Shown here piece by piece: positions 42,325-56,149 of a DNA stretch of 64,000 nucleotides. Source of the DNA: Hormiphora californensis. Its lineage: Eukaryota; Ctenophora; Tentaculata; Cydippida; Pleurobrachiidae. The first letter of the stretch is position 1; each line of letters starts with the position of its first letter. Position numbers and translations under genes: made by a program. The notes beneath the pieces are model-generated. The model did no database searches, was not told the origin of the DNA, and worked only from the letters and a program-made list of their open reading frames with translations. The stretch spans positions 6,645,059-6,709,058 of the forward strand of contig CM035360.1 in the NCBI GenBank assembly GCA_020137815.1, in the 5' to 3' direction.

Positions 42325-42761
42325 ACTAGATCCAAAAACCAAACAAGTTTGGTGGATAGCCGGGGCCGCAGAAATTTAAAAACGTGCGAAAGTTTTGATA
42401 CATGAACTTTCGGGGCCTGGGGTGCTGTTAAATTCGCGTTTCCATGATAGTCAGCCGCTCTTTCAAAACACACTATTATTCTGTAAAACAGACTCTGAAA
42501 CGATCCACTGCGTGCAGTATATTATACGTGATATGTGTGGAGCTATTTGTATGATAATGTGGAATCAAAAATAGTGATAACTTGCAATCATTGCGATAGT
42601 TTTCCTGGCGTATAGTTTGAAAATGTTGCTGGTTATAATCATGGAAACGCGAATTTAACAGCACCCCAGGCCCCGAAAGTTCATGTATCAAAACTTTCGC
42701 ACGTTTTTAAATTTCTGCGGCCCCGGCTATCCACCAAACTTGTTTGGTTTTTGGATCTAGT
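42325..42761. repeat. Fold-back with identical 124-bp arms
   Basis: Arms 42325-42448 and 42638-42761 appear identical in inverted orientation (outer end ACTAGATCCAAAAACC, inner end GCGTTTCCATGAT), with a 189-bp spacer. Arm identity implies recent formation or conversion. Confidence 0.92.
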
Positions 42762-42836
42762 TCAGTGTATCAAAATTAGTGTGTAAAGTGCCCCACATGC
42801 GATCTTTCAGCATTTCCAGTTGAAAAATGCAATTAT

Positions 42837-43085
42837 CGCCAATTAGACTAAATTATGCTCAATTAGGACACTTTCTTCACCTCTGACGGCTTGGAAAAGC
42901 CGCTTACGTGATTCAGCGTATCAAAATTAGTGGTGATAGTGCTCTCACATGAATTGATAACGTTTTCATGCGATAAGTTACAGTTACGATCAATTAGACC
43001 CGATTATGTTCAATTAGGTCACTTTCTCCACGCCTGGGCGCTTGCCAAAGTTGCTCACGTGATTCAACGTATCAAAATTAGTCGG
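42837..43085. repeat. 150-bp repeat, two tandem copies (third at 40785-40870)
   Basis: Units begin CAATTAGACC/CAATTAGACT and include CAATTAGG-CACTTT, CTCACGTGATTCA and CGTATCAAAATTAG. Starts at about 42840 and 42990; a shorter copy lies at 40792-40870 on the other side of the element. Confidence 0.8.
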
Positions 43086-43704
43086 GTTTAGTGGTTTTGC
43101 CTTTTATACCAATTATTTGGCTAAATTTTTCAGTTTATACTCTCCTAGGATACAATATTCATTTCAGGGCTGAATAGTTGATAACTATTGACTATGTTAT
43201 TGACTATGGGCTAACAATTTGTATGTAAAATTGAGGAAGTACAGCCAAGTCTGATTGACATTAGTTACTGTATACCATGATAATATTGTTCTAAGAAGGC
43301 ATACATTTCAAAAAAATCACCGTCTTGCTTAGTTATAGTTCTATCTATTCATGACAAGTCTAGAGACAAATGGAAACCAAAAACATAAACTAGAAGTGGT
43401 CTTAAAGGTTTTAGAAAAAACCCGGTCAAAATCGCATGTGTATAATTAGCTGAGATAATGACATATAAACAGGCTCGTGTTTATCTGTAATCTGTAATGC
43501 TGGTCTCCTCCTCTTACCATAACCAATTAGTGGGTGTTAATATTTGGGACCCTATATCTTGAGAAGTAGAGGGAGTAGAGAGCTCGGACTTCGACACAAT
43601 GTATTTATTCTCTCAGATGATGTGATTGGGCAATGTTTTACTAAAATTTGAGATGGTCGATTTGAATATGTCAGTATCCCTTTAACAAACTTTTCTCTCT
43701 TTCC

Positions 43705-43706
<2 letters not shown>

Positions 43707-43789
<83 letters not shown>
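43707..43789. repeat. (CT)n microsatellite beside the composite element
   Basis: About 83 bases of CT, starting 21 bases beyond the TTAA right boundary. Confidence 0.95.
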
Positions 43790-43793
<4 letters not shown>

Positions 43794-45289
43794 TCTGGTG
43801 GTATAATCTATCGGCTGGAGATCGTTAGCCGATATTGGATCGATAAAGGACATGTGATATTAGCCTATAATGTGTTCTATGTGGTAGTGCACCAGGCACT
43901 AACGAACTGTTATAGAGTGAGAACTGGAGGCTGGGGAGAGAGAGTTAGAGAGAGAAGGAGAGATAGTGAGAGAGAACTTGGATAAACGATAGCCGATACG
44001 GATATATCGCAGACAAAATGGCAGTACAGAGTTCAACAATATTGCACCACCACACTACTGCTGAGAGCTTTCTAAGAATTGTAATCAAAGATTCACACTT
44101 GTAGGCTCTATATCTCTTTAGGACTATTGCCACCTTCCCATTCTCTTCCTCTTCTTCACTGTCCCGCTAACACAATTATACAGATAATATCTCATTGAGT
44201 GTGTGTGAATGGTTTATTGACTCACTAGCTGGCTACTGGTCAGACCGCACTATATCTGTGTGATATTTCTCAGATATATTGAAAATAGAGCAGTCATATT
44301 CTGAGCTGTTACTATCCATGCTCCTCCCCATCTCGGGTACCTTGAATTAGAAGGGATTTAGAGGCAGGTCAGAGATAAAGCGATATTCAATAATCGATAA
44401 TACTTGGTGCAATTGCTCCTTTAGAAGCATTCCCTGTACCGCCAGCATGTTACAAAGGATAGAGATAATTGGACCCCCGTAATATGTAGTTGGGTACTAC
44501 TCATCACTAAATCTCTCTCGTATACTTTCTATCGGCCTCCTCTCTATATCAACCTCCTCTCTCTCATCTCTATCTCTCATCTCTCTCTCTATCTCTATAA
44601 CTCCATCTCCCATCTCTATATCTCCATCTCTCTCTTGATAGAGTTCATGAAGCACCTGTCAGAGCATTGGCCTGACCCTATTCTCAATTCTCTCAAAGCG
44701 AGAACCGCGGTCAGAGCATTGACCTAGCAGTACTGTAACCGATATAATGATTTCAGTTACTCTCAGGGCTGTTCATTTAGCCATCTTTACTTTAGGAAAT
44801 ATCCAAAATGATAGAAGCATGGGCAGGGGATGCGGGCTTGTAATTTTGGCACTTGTTGGACCCCAAGTTACAAAGGATCAGCCCGCATCCCCCACCCGGG
44901 TTCAGTTACAGTACTGCTAGGCCAATGCTCCCCCTCTCTATCATCATTTGGGATGTCCCAACCCACTTGCATTGGCAGAATTGGTTGCGATCAGGTTTAA
45001 TAGTAGAGAAGAGTAAGAGAAACGTATAACTAACATGTCTGGGGTTTTGTGTCGCGACATGCAACCCACCTTATAGAATTACTGTAAACTGGTCATCGGG
45101 TTATTGGCACTTATAAAGTTAGGAATCATGGTTAACTGGCTGATTCTGATTTATTTTATGGGAAACTTCTGTCACTAGTCTGAGATGCTAAAAAAGGGAG
45201 GGAGAAAGGGCGTGAATGCTGTCTTTACTACATATTTCCCGTCAACACAGCTCTTTCGTCTTCAGCAGCATAAACAGAGAAAGGAGAGA

Positions 45290-45290
<1 letters not shown>
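43790..45290. other. Gene desert segment 3
   Basis: No coding signal. It holds the 217-bp MITE (44714-44930), a 21-bp copy of a dispersed motif (44656-44676), and CT/AT-rich simple sequence at 44505-44640. Confidence 0.6.
44714..44930. mobile_element. 217-bp MITE with 26-bp terminal inverted repeats
   Basis: Left end GAGCATTGACCTAGCAGT (44714 on), right end the complement of GAGCATTGGCCTAGCAGT (to 44930); one mismatch in 26. An inner inverted repeat GGGGATGCGGGCT / AGCCCGCATCCCC is also present. No convincing target duplication. The terminus motif GAGCATTGGCCT recurs at 44660 and, inverted, near 6521. Confidence 0.75.
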
Positions 45291-45505
<215 letters not shown>

Positions 45506-45686
45506 GATACTACTAACAGCGAGACTGATTGTGTCGCTATATACGAATGCAATATCATCATTATTATGACTCCTCTGATAGTATCACACACACTCACAGG
45601 TGTCAACAATATTATATCAACCTCGTCTAGCCGTCCTCTCTTGTCTTCTATCCCTCTCTCTCTCTTTCTATCTTTCTCTCTTTCTA

Positions 45687-45728
<42 letters not shown>

Positions 45729-47472
45729 TCTCCCTCTCTCTCTCTATCTCCCTCCTTCAGTTCTCTCCCTGAACTCGATATCATTATTCAAGTTCAAACT
45801 ACTACAGTTTGGAGCGTGTTGGACAATGACATGAGAGGGAGTCTAGACTCTTCCACCATGTCTACTTCCATAGTGCGCTTCCATTGGATATCACCCATCA
45901 CGTGATCTAAACCGCGGCTTCTTATTGGTTGAGAATGTCACGTGATGATTCCTCTCAGTAACTATTTGAATGAGGGCCCCACTCTTCACGCCCCATTGTC
46001 CCTGAATTACAGGAAGGGGTGTGAATTATGGATGATTAACGGATGAGGGAAATGAATAATTAGTGTTTCTGTTGTTTGTTGTTGCAGAGGGTGTCTGACA
46101 CTGTCTGAGCAGTGGAGCGGGGAGAGAGGAAGATATAATACCCGATAGGAAGAAAGAGAGTGCCAACAGGGCAAAAGAAAAAGAGGAAGCCTGAAACCGA
46201 AACATAGGTAGACAAAGAACGAGAGAGACAGAGAGAGATGGATAGAGAAGGAGAGAGATAGAGAGAGAAGGAGATAAACAGATAGATAGATAGGGAGGGA
46301 GCTGGGAGAGAAAGATCCTGTCAGCACTTCACTCCCTAGTGACATTGCCTCTAACAACTTTCAAACGACTCACCGCTCCCGATAAAACAAGAACTATATC
46401 ATCTTCATCTTCCACCATCTTTATCGGCCTTCTTAGGAATCTGCCACACATTATTACACTCCTGCAGCACTCAGTACTCCTGCAGTACTCCTGCAGTATT
46501 TATTAGAAGAAATGGAAGTGTGTATCTGGAAGGTTCTATCTTTTAGAAGGAAAAAGCAGTTAAGTCGCTGTGTCATGCTGTCGGGTATCATAGTTCACAA
46601 GCTTGTTTGGGGGTGTAGGTTACAGTCTAGACCAGAGATATATCATCACTTTGTATTGGTTACAATTATATATTGTTGGAAACAGAACGGGGAGGGGGGG
46701 GTCAAGGGGAATAGTTGCCAACATTTGAGAGCCTGAGCTTGTGCCGGTATTGTTGAGGTGAACCATGGTATAATTAGCTTCATGCCGGCCTCTTTGTCCT
46801 CTGAAACTTTAACTCCCCCTCCAGTGTCTCCTAGGAGGAGCACCATCCCTCATCTCCATGCGTCTCGACGGGCTCGTGTCTAGGGGTAGGGGGGGGGTTA
46901 ATAGGATACTTATCGGCTGCACTAATCACACGTGCAGACATGGGCTTCTATTGACGCGGGACCCTATCAATAGTTTTCTGGTAGGGTATTGACAGTCTTC
47001 TGTAGCTATAAACGATGCTAGATATAACGTCTGAGAGACAATTGGATCAATCGGTTACTTATATTTTCAACAAAAAGAGTTGATGATAATATTATGTTCT
47101 CGAGTTAAAAGCTTTTTGAGCTCTATTAACTCCCCCACCAGGTTGTTATAGACAACTCTTTTTGCTCTGACAGATAGTGCACGTGGAACACATTGTTTTC
47201 TCCCCACCCATCTTATTGTTTTCTCCAACCCCCCCCCCCCCCCCCCCCAGTTCACATGTGTTTTTCCTGGTACAACACGAAGGGGTGGCCACCTTGGAAT
47301 TGTCTAGTCGGAAGGGGGAGGTAGTCTTTCTTCTCTGGAGAATTTGTGAAGTTTAAAAATACTAATCTGCAAATCGGTCATTTCTTTGGAGAGCGAAAGA
47401 AGATATGCGGTCTGGAGACGTAACGATACTAAAATCAGCGATAGTAGGAGAGAGAGAGAGAGAGAGAGATAG

Positions 47473-47504
<32 letters not shown>

Positions 47505-49305
47505 TAGATCGGACAGAGAGCAGAGAATGAGGGAGGGTGCCTGGAAGCGAGCAGAGAGGCGACCGGGAGCTGAGAGAGCTGATAGCGAGCGAGTACGACC
47601 CGCACGAGAAGAGAGATGACGAAGGAAGATGAGCCGAAAACCTGCTCTTGGTAGCCTCTTGCTCTCTTATCTCTCATCCTTCATCGATCAGTCCTCAGTC
47701 AGTCTCAGCATAGGAAAAAAACTAAGAGAAAGTCAGATAGAGGTAGATCAGAGAGAGCGAGAGTTAGAGAGAGACGGGACGATGAGAGAGAGAGAGACTG
47801 AGAGTGAGAGCTCCGTATGCCGCGAGAGAGAGAGAGAGAGACGAGAGTAGAGAGATGAGGAGAGAGAGATCAATAGGTGTAGAGAGGTTAGCAAGATAGA
47901 GAGAGATCCAATGTGATGTGTTATCCACGAGTAGTGGTCTTCATTAGGACTTTGAAACAACTATCCATAATTAGGATTTTGGTAAAGAGAAACATTAAAA
48001 AGGGAGAGAAAGATAGAGAAAGATAGAGAGAGCGCGATGATTGTTCTCCATTTCGAATCAACATAGATTTGTTTTAGAATTCAACAAAATCTCCAGATGA
48101 TTAAAATGCCAGACGGCGGCCAGCTGGGGAAATTTGATAACTTCTGACTCATCAACCCAACTATGAAACCATATGGCCCTAAATTTTAAATTTCACCCAA
48201 AATTCAGGAAACATCCGGCACCACGATATTGCATAAATTCACCCTCCTCTTGCTATAGGATGTAGCCTAGAGTCTACCATTTCCACCCAAGGAACATACC
48301 CCGCCCCCTCACCCTCCCCCATGGGGTGGACAATAGACACAGCACACCCCCTATCTGGACGCTATCTTGTGCCACCCCGTACCATACCCCGCCAAGTCAC
48401 GTGATCAAATAAACGCACCTCATTGGTCAATAGCACCTCCCTTATCTCTATGTTTCATGAAACATTTCAACCAAAATGCTGGGAGCTACTGCACTTGAAT
48501 TGTCCCGAGAAATTGATTCAAATTATTGCGGATAAAATGCGATCGAAAAATAAACCTGCATCCTAAGTGGAGGCGAGACGACAGTGACCGGGTAACTGGA
48601 GCATCGTTAAGAGTAAGGAGACATATTCTAACCAATATTCTACCAATAACCAAAGTAATCACCCCATCATTTTATTCACTGTTTCCTTCCAAAATATGGG
48701 ACCCTACGGGGTTTTCAAGACAGAACATGAGACTTTCTGTTGTTTTTCTGGGTTTTCAATAGAGCCTAGAAAGCCTACACAGGAAGCCCTCTATCCTGTT
48801 TTAGGCGTGTTTTTACCAGCTACTACTCCGACTTGTTATAGTAACAGTAATTGGGGTTGTGTCCTTTAAAAAACAGTTGCACACTATTGGTTAACTGTTT
48901 GTCACGTGATCTGTTTCCTGGTCTCTCATTGGCTACCCAACTGTTGTTGGGGATGTCAAAAACTAATTTGATATAGGGGGTGTTAAGTGCATGTGTACGT
49001 TGGTAAAGGTCGCTCTGTCTCACAGATGTATACAGTGCATTTTATACAGACCCTCCTGTTATACACATGATACACACACACGTCTAGCAGGTCCGCCAAA
49101 GGGGTTTTCATGGGGGGGGGGGGGCAAGGGGTTGGATGCACAATAAAATCATCGGCTCACTGACATGTAATTATTCCTCTGGATTTACCAGTTTATATTG
49201 TTGTGATATGGGAAAGAAATGAATCAGTGGGTTGAGTCGAATTGGGGGCTCGATAAATCTGACATGTTAACGGAAACCACTGCATACAAGGTGGCGTAGA
49301 ACTCT

Positions 49306-49346
<41 letters not shown>

Positions 49347-49515
49347 CTCTCTCTCTCTCTTTTCCTCTCTCTCTATTTCTCTTCTTCGCCCTCCCTACAC
49401 TTGTCTTTCTCTTTCTGTCATGGTGCACTCGAAGAGTTGAGAGCTGTGGTCAAGGGACGAGGCGATTAAGTGACAGGATAAATCCGGGAGAAGAGAAAGA
49501 AGAGAGAGGGATAGG

Positions 49516-49547
<32 letters not shown>

Positions 49548-51560
49548 CACATTTGTCATCTAGACGATAGAAGATACAGGGTGCGGTGTTCAAGGTCTAC
49601 TGCACTATGGATATCAGCCCGGGTAAAATGAAATTACTCGAACAATTCATCTTTACCGACTTTTACAAGATCGTAACTCGTGCATCATTCATTTTTCTCT
49701 GCAGAAGGAACCTCATGAAATATTTCATTGATAATATCTTTGATCTTGATCCCTGATGAATATTACCATCATATTTCTTTGATCTTTATCACTCATAATT
49801 TTCACTTTTACTATTTCTTTCTCTCATAAAACATGAGTACAATTATTGCAGGGAGCGTGAAAAGGAAATGATCGGATGGGGGGGGGGGTTGGAATCTCCC
49901 GATGGGCCATTGTTCACAGGAGGAGAGAAAACAGGGCCATTATCCCCTTCTCCTTCTGATGATCATGCACCAGACACGCACTTCCTGGCGCGAATGGGAG
50001 GAGAAAAAGAGAGGGAGAGAGGGGGATAGAGGGTATGAAGTGAGATAAGGAGAAGAAAGAGAGAGGGAGAGAGGGGGATAGAGGGTATGAAGTGAGAGAA
50101 GGAGAAGAGAAAGTCGCCCGATCAGATGAGACAATGGGGAGGCAAAACTGCACCGGCCGAAATAAAAAGGTTTATAGAAGTAGACCCCTCTCTCTTTTAG
50201 TTTTTTATCGCTGTTTCCTGTCTATATAATTTGGTAAGGTTTCTTTCTTTTCATCACTCACCACCATGCTAGCCATAACATCACACAGTTGTCACGAGTC
50301 ACGAGTCAATACAGTGCTACATGATGAGCTCAATCCGAGGTTTCGGTTTTAACAGCTTTCATTCTCAGCTCTATCGTATTGCTTTCTCTTTTTTTTTCTC
50401 TCTCTCTCTCTCCCTCTCTTTCCCTCTCTCTTCTTATATCATCAGCGAATACCGTCTGTCAACAAGGAGGAATAATATGCAAAATTTGACACACATATCG
50501 CTTCAATTTTCCACCGTGATATAGGACATGAGACTATGAGAGAGAACAAGAGAGAACCTGGGAGAGCTGGGAGATTGGCGAGGAGACCAAGGGAGAGGAA
50601 GGAGGATCTGGGATTTGTTGCTGGTGGGTTTTAACACCCCTGCACCACCATAGACATAATTACATGGATATGAGAGAGAGGGGGAAGAGTGAGAGAGTGA
50701 GCGATGGGGAGAGAGGAGGTGAGACGTGACTTGGTTCGTGTGCCGACACACGGCTGTTAAAACCCTATCCTAGTGACGTGGAGAATATCTCTCTCGTACT
50801 TGGTAGAACATGACGGAAACCTATAACTATAACTTTCTTGTCAGACACTGCTGCAGCTACAGAACCCCACTCTAGTTAGGAGACTGGAGATAGCAGTTCT
50901 TCTCCTTCTACTAGAGCACTAGCCAGTAAGGGGTGGGGGCAATGAAGCTGCTGGGTGGTCCCATCTGGCAGTTACCAGTGGTGCTTAGGAATTTGGAGGG
51001 AAATGAAGGTGACGGATCACGGAAGTGTTCTGATCAACACACACTAATGTAATCTAGAAGAGTGTGTCTACCAAATTATACCCCCTGGTTCACCCTAATT
51101 AGAGTATCCTGTGAGGGGGTGAAGTCTGCTGGGAAGTGTGGGGTAAAGTCTGGGTGCTTCATTAATGAAGAGGAGGGCACACGCCGGAAGTTAATCAACG
51201 TGGCACCCCCCCCCCTCTCCTCCATATCTAGAGAGAGAGCTGATAGAGGGGAGTGTGATACCGCCCCAGCACAGTGCCCCCTCCACCCCAGCGTATCTAG
51301 AGATATGTAGAGTGTGAGACCGCCCTCTTTAGACTAGCACACCCCTTGACACAGGTGTAAAGTGGCCCTATATCTGATGAGGATGATAAACAAGAAAGAG
51401 ACATTGATCAGATACACCTGTTCTAATATAGGTGAACTGACTGGCCATTTTAACAGTACACCCATCTCTCACCATTAAACAATAACCTTTGTTGAAGATG
51501 ATCACCCAATTAACTGGTTGTTTGTTGATAGGGCTATTGTGTTGTGGTTAACCCTCCTGA
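45506..51560. other. Gene desert segment 4
   Basis: No gene supported. Contents: (CT)n 45652-45760, CCAAT/TCACGTGA clusters at 45883-45945, 48397-48426 and 48902-48932, GA-rich blocks at 47445-47510 and 47750-47905, C-run near 47230, CT/GA arrays at 49305-49375 and 49490-49550, and a two-copy 54-bp GA-rich tandem at about 50005-50105. Confidence 0.6.
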
Positions 51561-51570
51561 TGTCTCTCTA

Positions 51571-51571
<1 letters not shown>

Positions 51572-51624
<53 letters not shown>

Positions 51625-51646
51625 TCCCTGCCTCCCTCCCTCCCTG

Positions 51647-51715
<69 letters not shown>
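51572..51715. repeat. (CT)n microsatellite with CCTCCCTGCC core
   Basis: Two CT arrays separated by an interrupted CTGCCTCCCTCC segment at 51617-51650. No coding value. Confidence 0.95.
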
Positions 51716-51716
<1 letters not shown>

Positions 51717-52231
51717 CACCTCCCAAGTGTGGTCTAACTACTCAATTCTGGGAGGAGGCACACTCTCTCGGTGAATGGCTGAACCACAAAACCACTTTGG
51801 AGAGAGGGGACAGCTCGACGTAAAGTCTAGAACGGTGGGGGGGGGGCTCTAGAACTATTACACCACAAGATGTTGAAACCCTTCCCAGAAGACCCCTAAA
51901 GGAAACCAATCAAGGACCCCAAAGTCTCTGGGATAATAGTTCCAGGGTTGGGATCTACATTTTAAAGGATGAGTTACTGATACAGTGGGGTGTACTATTC
52001 TAGTGCTAGATACTAGACTAGTATGTTTGTATAAAACTTAGTGCAGTGTTCATCCTCTTCACTGTTACTGCTACTGTTACAGTAAGAGCTATGTTAGTAC
52101 TAGTTACTACTATAAAAAATGTTGTTGCTGTTAAGGGCGTGTTCCCGCTCATTACTCAGGCGTGGCGTGGAGCGTGCTGCTTTTTGGGAGAGTAATTGAC
52201 ACAAACATACTCTATAGTTACTGTCAGGGGC

Positions 52232-52328
<97 letters not shown>

Positions 52329-53267
52329 TTAATATAGAAGTAAGAGACAGGAAGACAGAGAGACGGGGAGGCGGGAATGAAAAGGCTATGTTCATTAACA
52401 GCTTCAGTTTGCACACACCGCTCTCACACACATGTACCTAGTGCTACCAGTAAATAGTGGAAAAAGCAATTGGAAGAGGACTGGAACTAACTGGCTAAAA
52501 GCTGGACATCTGCTGAGTCTCCATTAACAGTGTCATTAATCTGCGGTGGAATATTTCCACAATGTGTGTGTGCATTGCAGAGAATCAATTTCTGAATTGA
52601 TTGATGGATTATACAGATTATGAGAGGGATAATTAGCCCTAGGATTGGATTTCAGGGGAGCTAGAAATATTATTCCCAAACGCTCACACCTTGATCTATA
52701 CCGAACCCTCACAGAGCCACACAACTCACACCCCTCCACGTAACGTTCCCTGGTAGGTCATGAATAAGATGTGCGGTGCGTGTTATAGTTGAAATAGAAC
52801 CGGTATCCAATACAACAGGAAGTTTGGGGCGTGTGTAAGGGAGAGAGAGAGAGGGGGAGAGAGAGAGATAGTGTCCCGGTCAGGGAGAGAGAGGGGGTGG
52901 ATATTATGTGTGTTATGGGGGTACTTGAGCCCTATAACAAAATAGCAAGTAGTTGTAACCACATGTACAGGTACGGACGTATATACCGGATATATAATAG
53001 GACTCCGTCTGCATTTACTTGGAATATTATATTGACCTTGAATTATTCAGAGAGGGGGGGGTTGCATATTATATCTGTAATAGCTTCCAATAAGATATGT
53101 GTGCCAATTGCTGTAATATCTGTCGCACGTATCTAAGTAAGTTTTGAGTTGAGTATCACGTCTCATTTCAACCAAGAGATGGGTGGTGGTGGTCATTCAT
53201 ACTCAGTGATACTTAGTGCTATATAAACATATGTGCTAGAAGGAGAGGGGAGAAGGATAGAGAAATT

Positions 53268-53314
<47 letters not shown>

Positions 53315-54129
53315 AAGCTAGGAACATATGGAGCTAGGGCAGCCCGGGTTTCAATCAAATACACTGAAGGAGAGAGAGATAGAAAGAGAGATAGAGAGAC
53401 CCCGACTTGATTAATTCCTCTCCTGATTTGAGAAGCCCAAGTTGAGCGCCCTCCTTACAGCTCCTTAGAGAGCTTCCTCCTCCCCCATACACATACCACA
53501 AGTTTAGCCGTTGGCGACGGTCAGTCCCCCGCTCTTTTACCCCTCCCGGCCCGAAGGAAGCAGGCAGCAGGTTCGTTTTTTTGTCACCCTAAGTAAGTGA
53601 TGATTGTAAAAATAGAGCGTGCTTCTTTTTTACGCTGGGTGGAGAGAAGAGATAGAAAGATGGAGAGAGAGAAGAGATAGATCTATTGAGATTTCCCACG
53701 AGTGATATTACAGAGAGAAAGGAGAGCTATGTACCTAGATTTAGGGGAGGGAACATAAAATACCGATCAGTACATAAGATGCATGTGCTATTGAATGCTA
53801 ATAAAATATTCAGATACTCATCCAACGTGTATCGAATACTTTTCTGATTTTAGTTTATGCCGCAGCGTTACAACATAGGTAGTTGGAACCGCGGTTTCGG
53901 TGGCTCGAAATATTGACACTATCTGTATGTGTGAATTCGCCATTTTCACACGGCAAAATAATATTAACTTGGCGGTCCAATAATTCTTCAGCCTGATTTA
54001 CAAATTGGACCAATTTTCCGACCGCGACAATCAGTGCGGTTAGAGTGACCCTCGAGGGGCTCCTCAATAGGTATCTTTCTCTCTCCCTGCCTCTCCCTCC
54101 ATCTCTCTCTCTCATACTCCCTCCCTGCC

Positions 54130-54175
<46 letters not shown>

Positions 54176-56076
54176 CCTTCCTCCCTCTCTGTCGCTATAA
54201 TGTGCTCTGCCGGGAGGAACAACATGTCCTACAATAGGAACACTTGTAACATCTCCTAATGCACCGTATATACCACGTGTCATTACTTTGTAGTTGGGGG
54301 CAGTGAAGTGCCTATCTAATGGAGCGTGCCCCAAATTCAATGTGGGGCCACAACTCGATACAATTATCTAATTGGTTATTATCCAATTATATTCAGTGGC
54401 CCCCATTAATCAGAGGCACCACGGCAGAGCGAACACGTCTCCACGGGATGATAGAGTTTTGGCAGTACGCCATGTGTTCAGTTCACTGAGCCCATGGTCC
54501 ATTTTCAATCAAATAAATGTACTGAGAGAGAGCGAGCTCTGTAGTAGAGGACCCTTGAACAAGCTGGAATGTGATTACACCACTGTGCACAGGGGGGTGC
54601 TGCTCCTTTATAAAACTCGCCAGTACTCCTTTATAAAATCAGCTAATGAAGAATAGAAATGGTTTAGTCACCACCACGGCACGTCTAAGACAATTGACCA
54701 ACTCAAGGAATACCGTTTTATACTTGACAATGGTATCACTGCATGCATTTACACTCAGCACCCCCTCCCTCTCCCTCGGAGCTTTTATCTTTCTTGGTGC
54801 TCGAAATGTAAGGAACCTTTCAATGAAAGAAGAGGAGGAACCTACCCCAATAGAAGCAATTACCCTGTTCATATAGAGAACCTAATGTTAGGGAAACTAT
54901 TAGCATGTATTAACATATTAGCATACATATTGGAACCCCCGCTGTAGCAATAGGAGTAACCCTCCTTCTCCTTCTCTGTCCTTCAATAATCTCTATATAA
55001 TACTCCCTTTTCTCCGTTTCTTTCTCCGTCTCACGCCCTCCTCTCTACTATGTGAATCCGGGGCTGGGCTATATTTTAGCTTGTGAGTAGGTGACACTTT
55101 TCACACGGCCTCTTATACGTCACAATCCTTAGATCAGATGTGCTCTCGTCACACAGCAAGTGTCACAGCTTCAGTTAAAAACTATCCATCAGAAAAGCAG
55201 CAATTATATTCCTCTCACCCCCTGGCTTTTACTGTCACTTTCTATTACTAAACATGCCCTCTCTCTATTTAAATTAATAAAGCTTGGTAAGCAGGATAAA
55301 AGTTAAAACCCCCCGCTCACAAAGCCCCCTCTCTCTCTCTCTAGGCTCCAACCTGTCGATGGGTGAAAGCTCTATGTAAATATCCCTCATGCCCCCCTTG
55401 GCCCCCTTCTTAGTACCCGTACTCAGAGGCCGTCCATCTGGCATTATTATAACGGACACGATTGTAATTTTATTTGAGAGATGGGAAATTACAAAGTGTG
55501 TTCTCTCAACTATAGTGTGAAAGACTGTCGCTCTACTTTATGTGGCAAGACAAGGAGGAACATGTTCCTAAGACTGGGAAGAGGGAGGAGTGTCTGTATT
55601 TGAAAGACTGGAGTGTTTGAAAGACGAGGAAGAAGTGTTCCTAAGACGAGGGAGAGGAGTGTCTGTTTGTGATTTGGGTGGGTTACTAGGTACTGGGCGG
55701 TACTGGTTATTCAGAGGAACTCGTACAACATCTCACACCCATAACAAGGCAGACAAGCCGGAGTTGAGAGAGAGAGAGAGAAAGAGAGGTCGATAGTGTG
55801 AGAGAACGGAGGTCGGCGGCACTGTTCAATATATTTCGAACCAGGTTCAGCCTCTCTCCACCACTCACGGCAATAAACGAGGCCGTCGGTCTAACATAAG
55901 AACCGTATTGTGACCACCGACTCTTTCATCTCCTTTTCTAGATCACTGCCAGATGTAGCCAACCAATCCAATTCCACGTTGGCAGCCAGGCTGTATGAGT
56001 GATCATTGAAGTTCTAGGATTTACGTTGTGTTTATAAGGGAGACAATCAGGGGAAGTAGAGAGAGGGAGAGCGAGG

Positions 56077-56149
<73 letters not shown>

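Larger units (their letters stand above)
39610..43685. mobile_element. 4.07-kb composite palindromic element with TTAA flanks (piggyBac-like, non-autonomous)
   Basis: TTAA at 39610-39613 and 43682-43685 flanks inverted ends AGGGATACTGACATATTC. The inverted homology continues inwards: the left block around 39690-39775 (CTCTCTACTC, CAAGATATA, AATTGGTTATGG) matches the reverse of 43510-43605, and left 40605-40680 (AAACACGAG, ATTTTGACCGG) matches the reverse of 43420-43480. The left terminal repeat is interrupted by another inverted element (39781-40575). TTAA targets and AGGG/CCCT ends suggest the piggyBac group, but no transposase frame remains. The interior is a set of smaller palindromes and tandem repeats. 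Confidence 0.75.

Noticed and set aside
53855-54340. 161-codon minus-strand frame
   Set aside because: Its middle third is (GA)n translation, and the flanks show no homology or splice structure.
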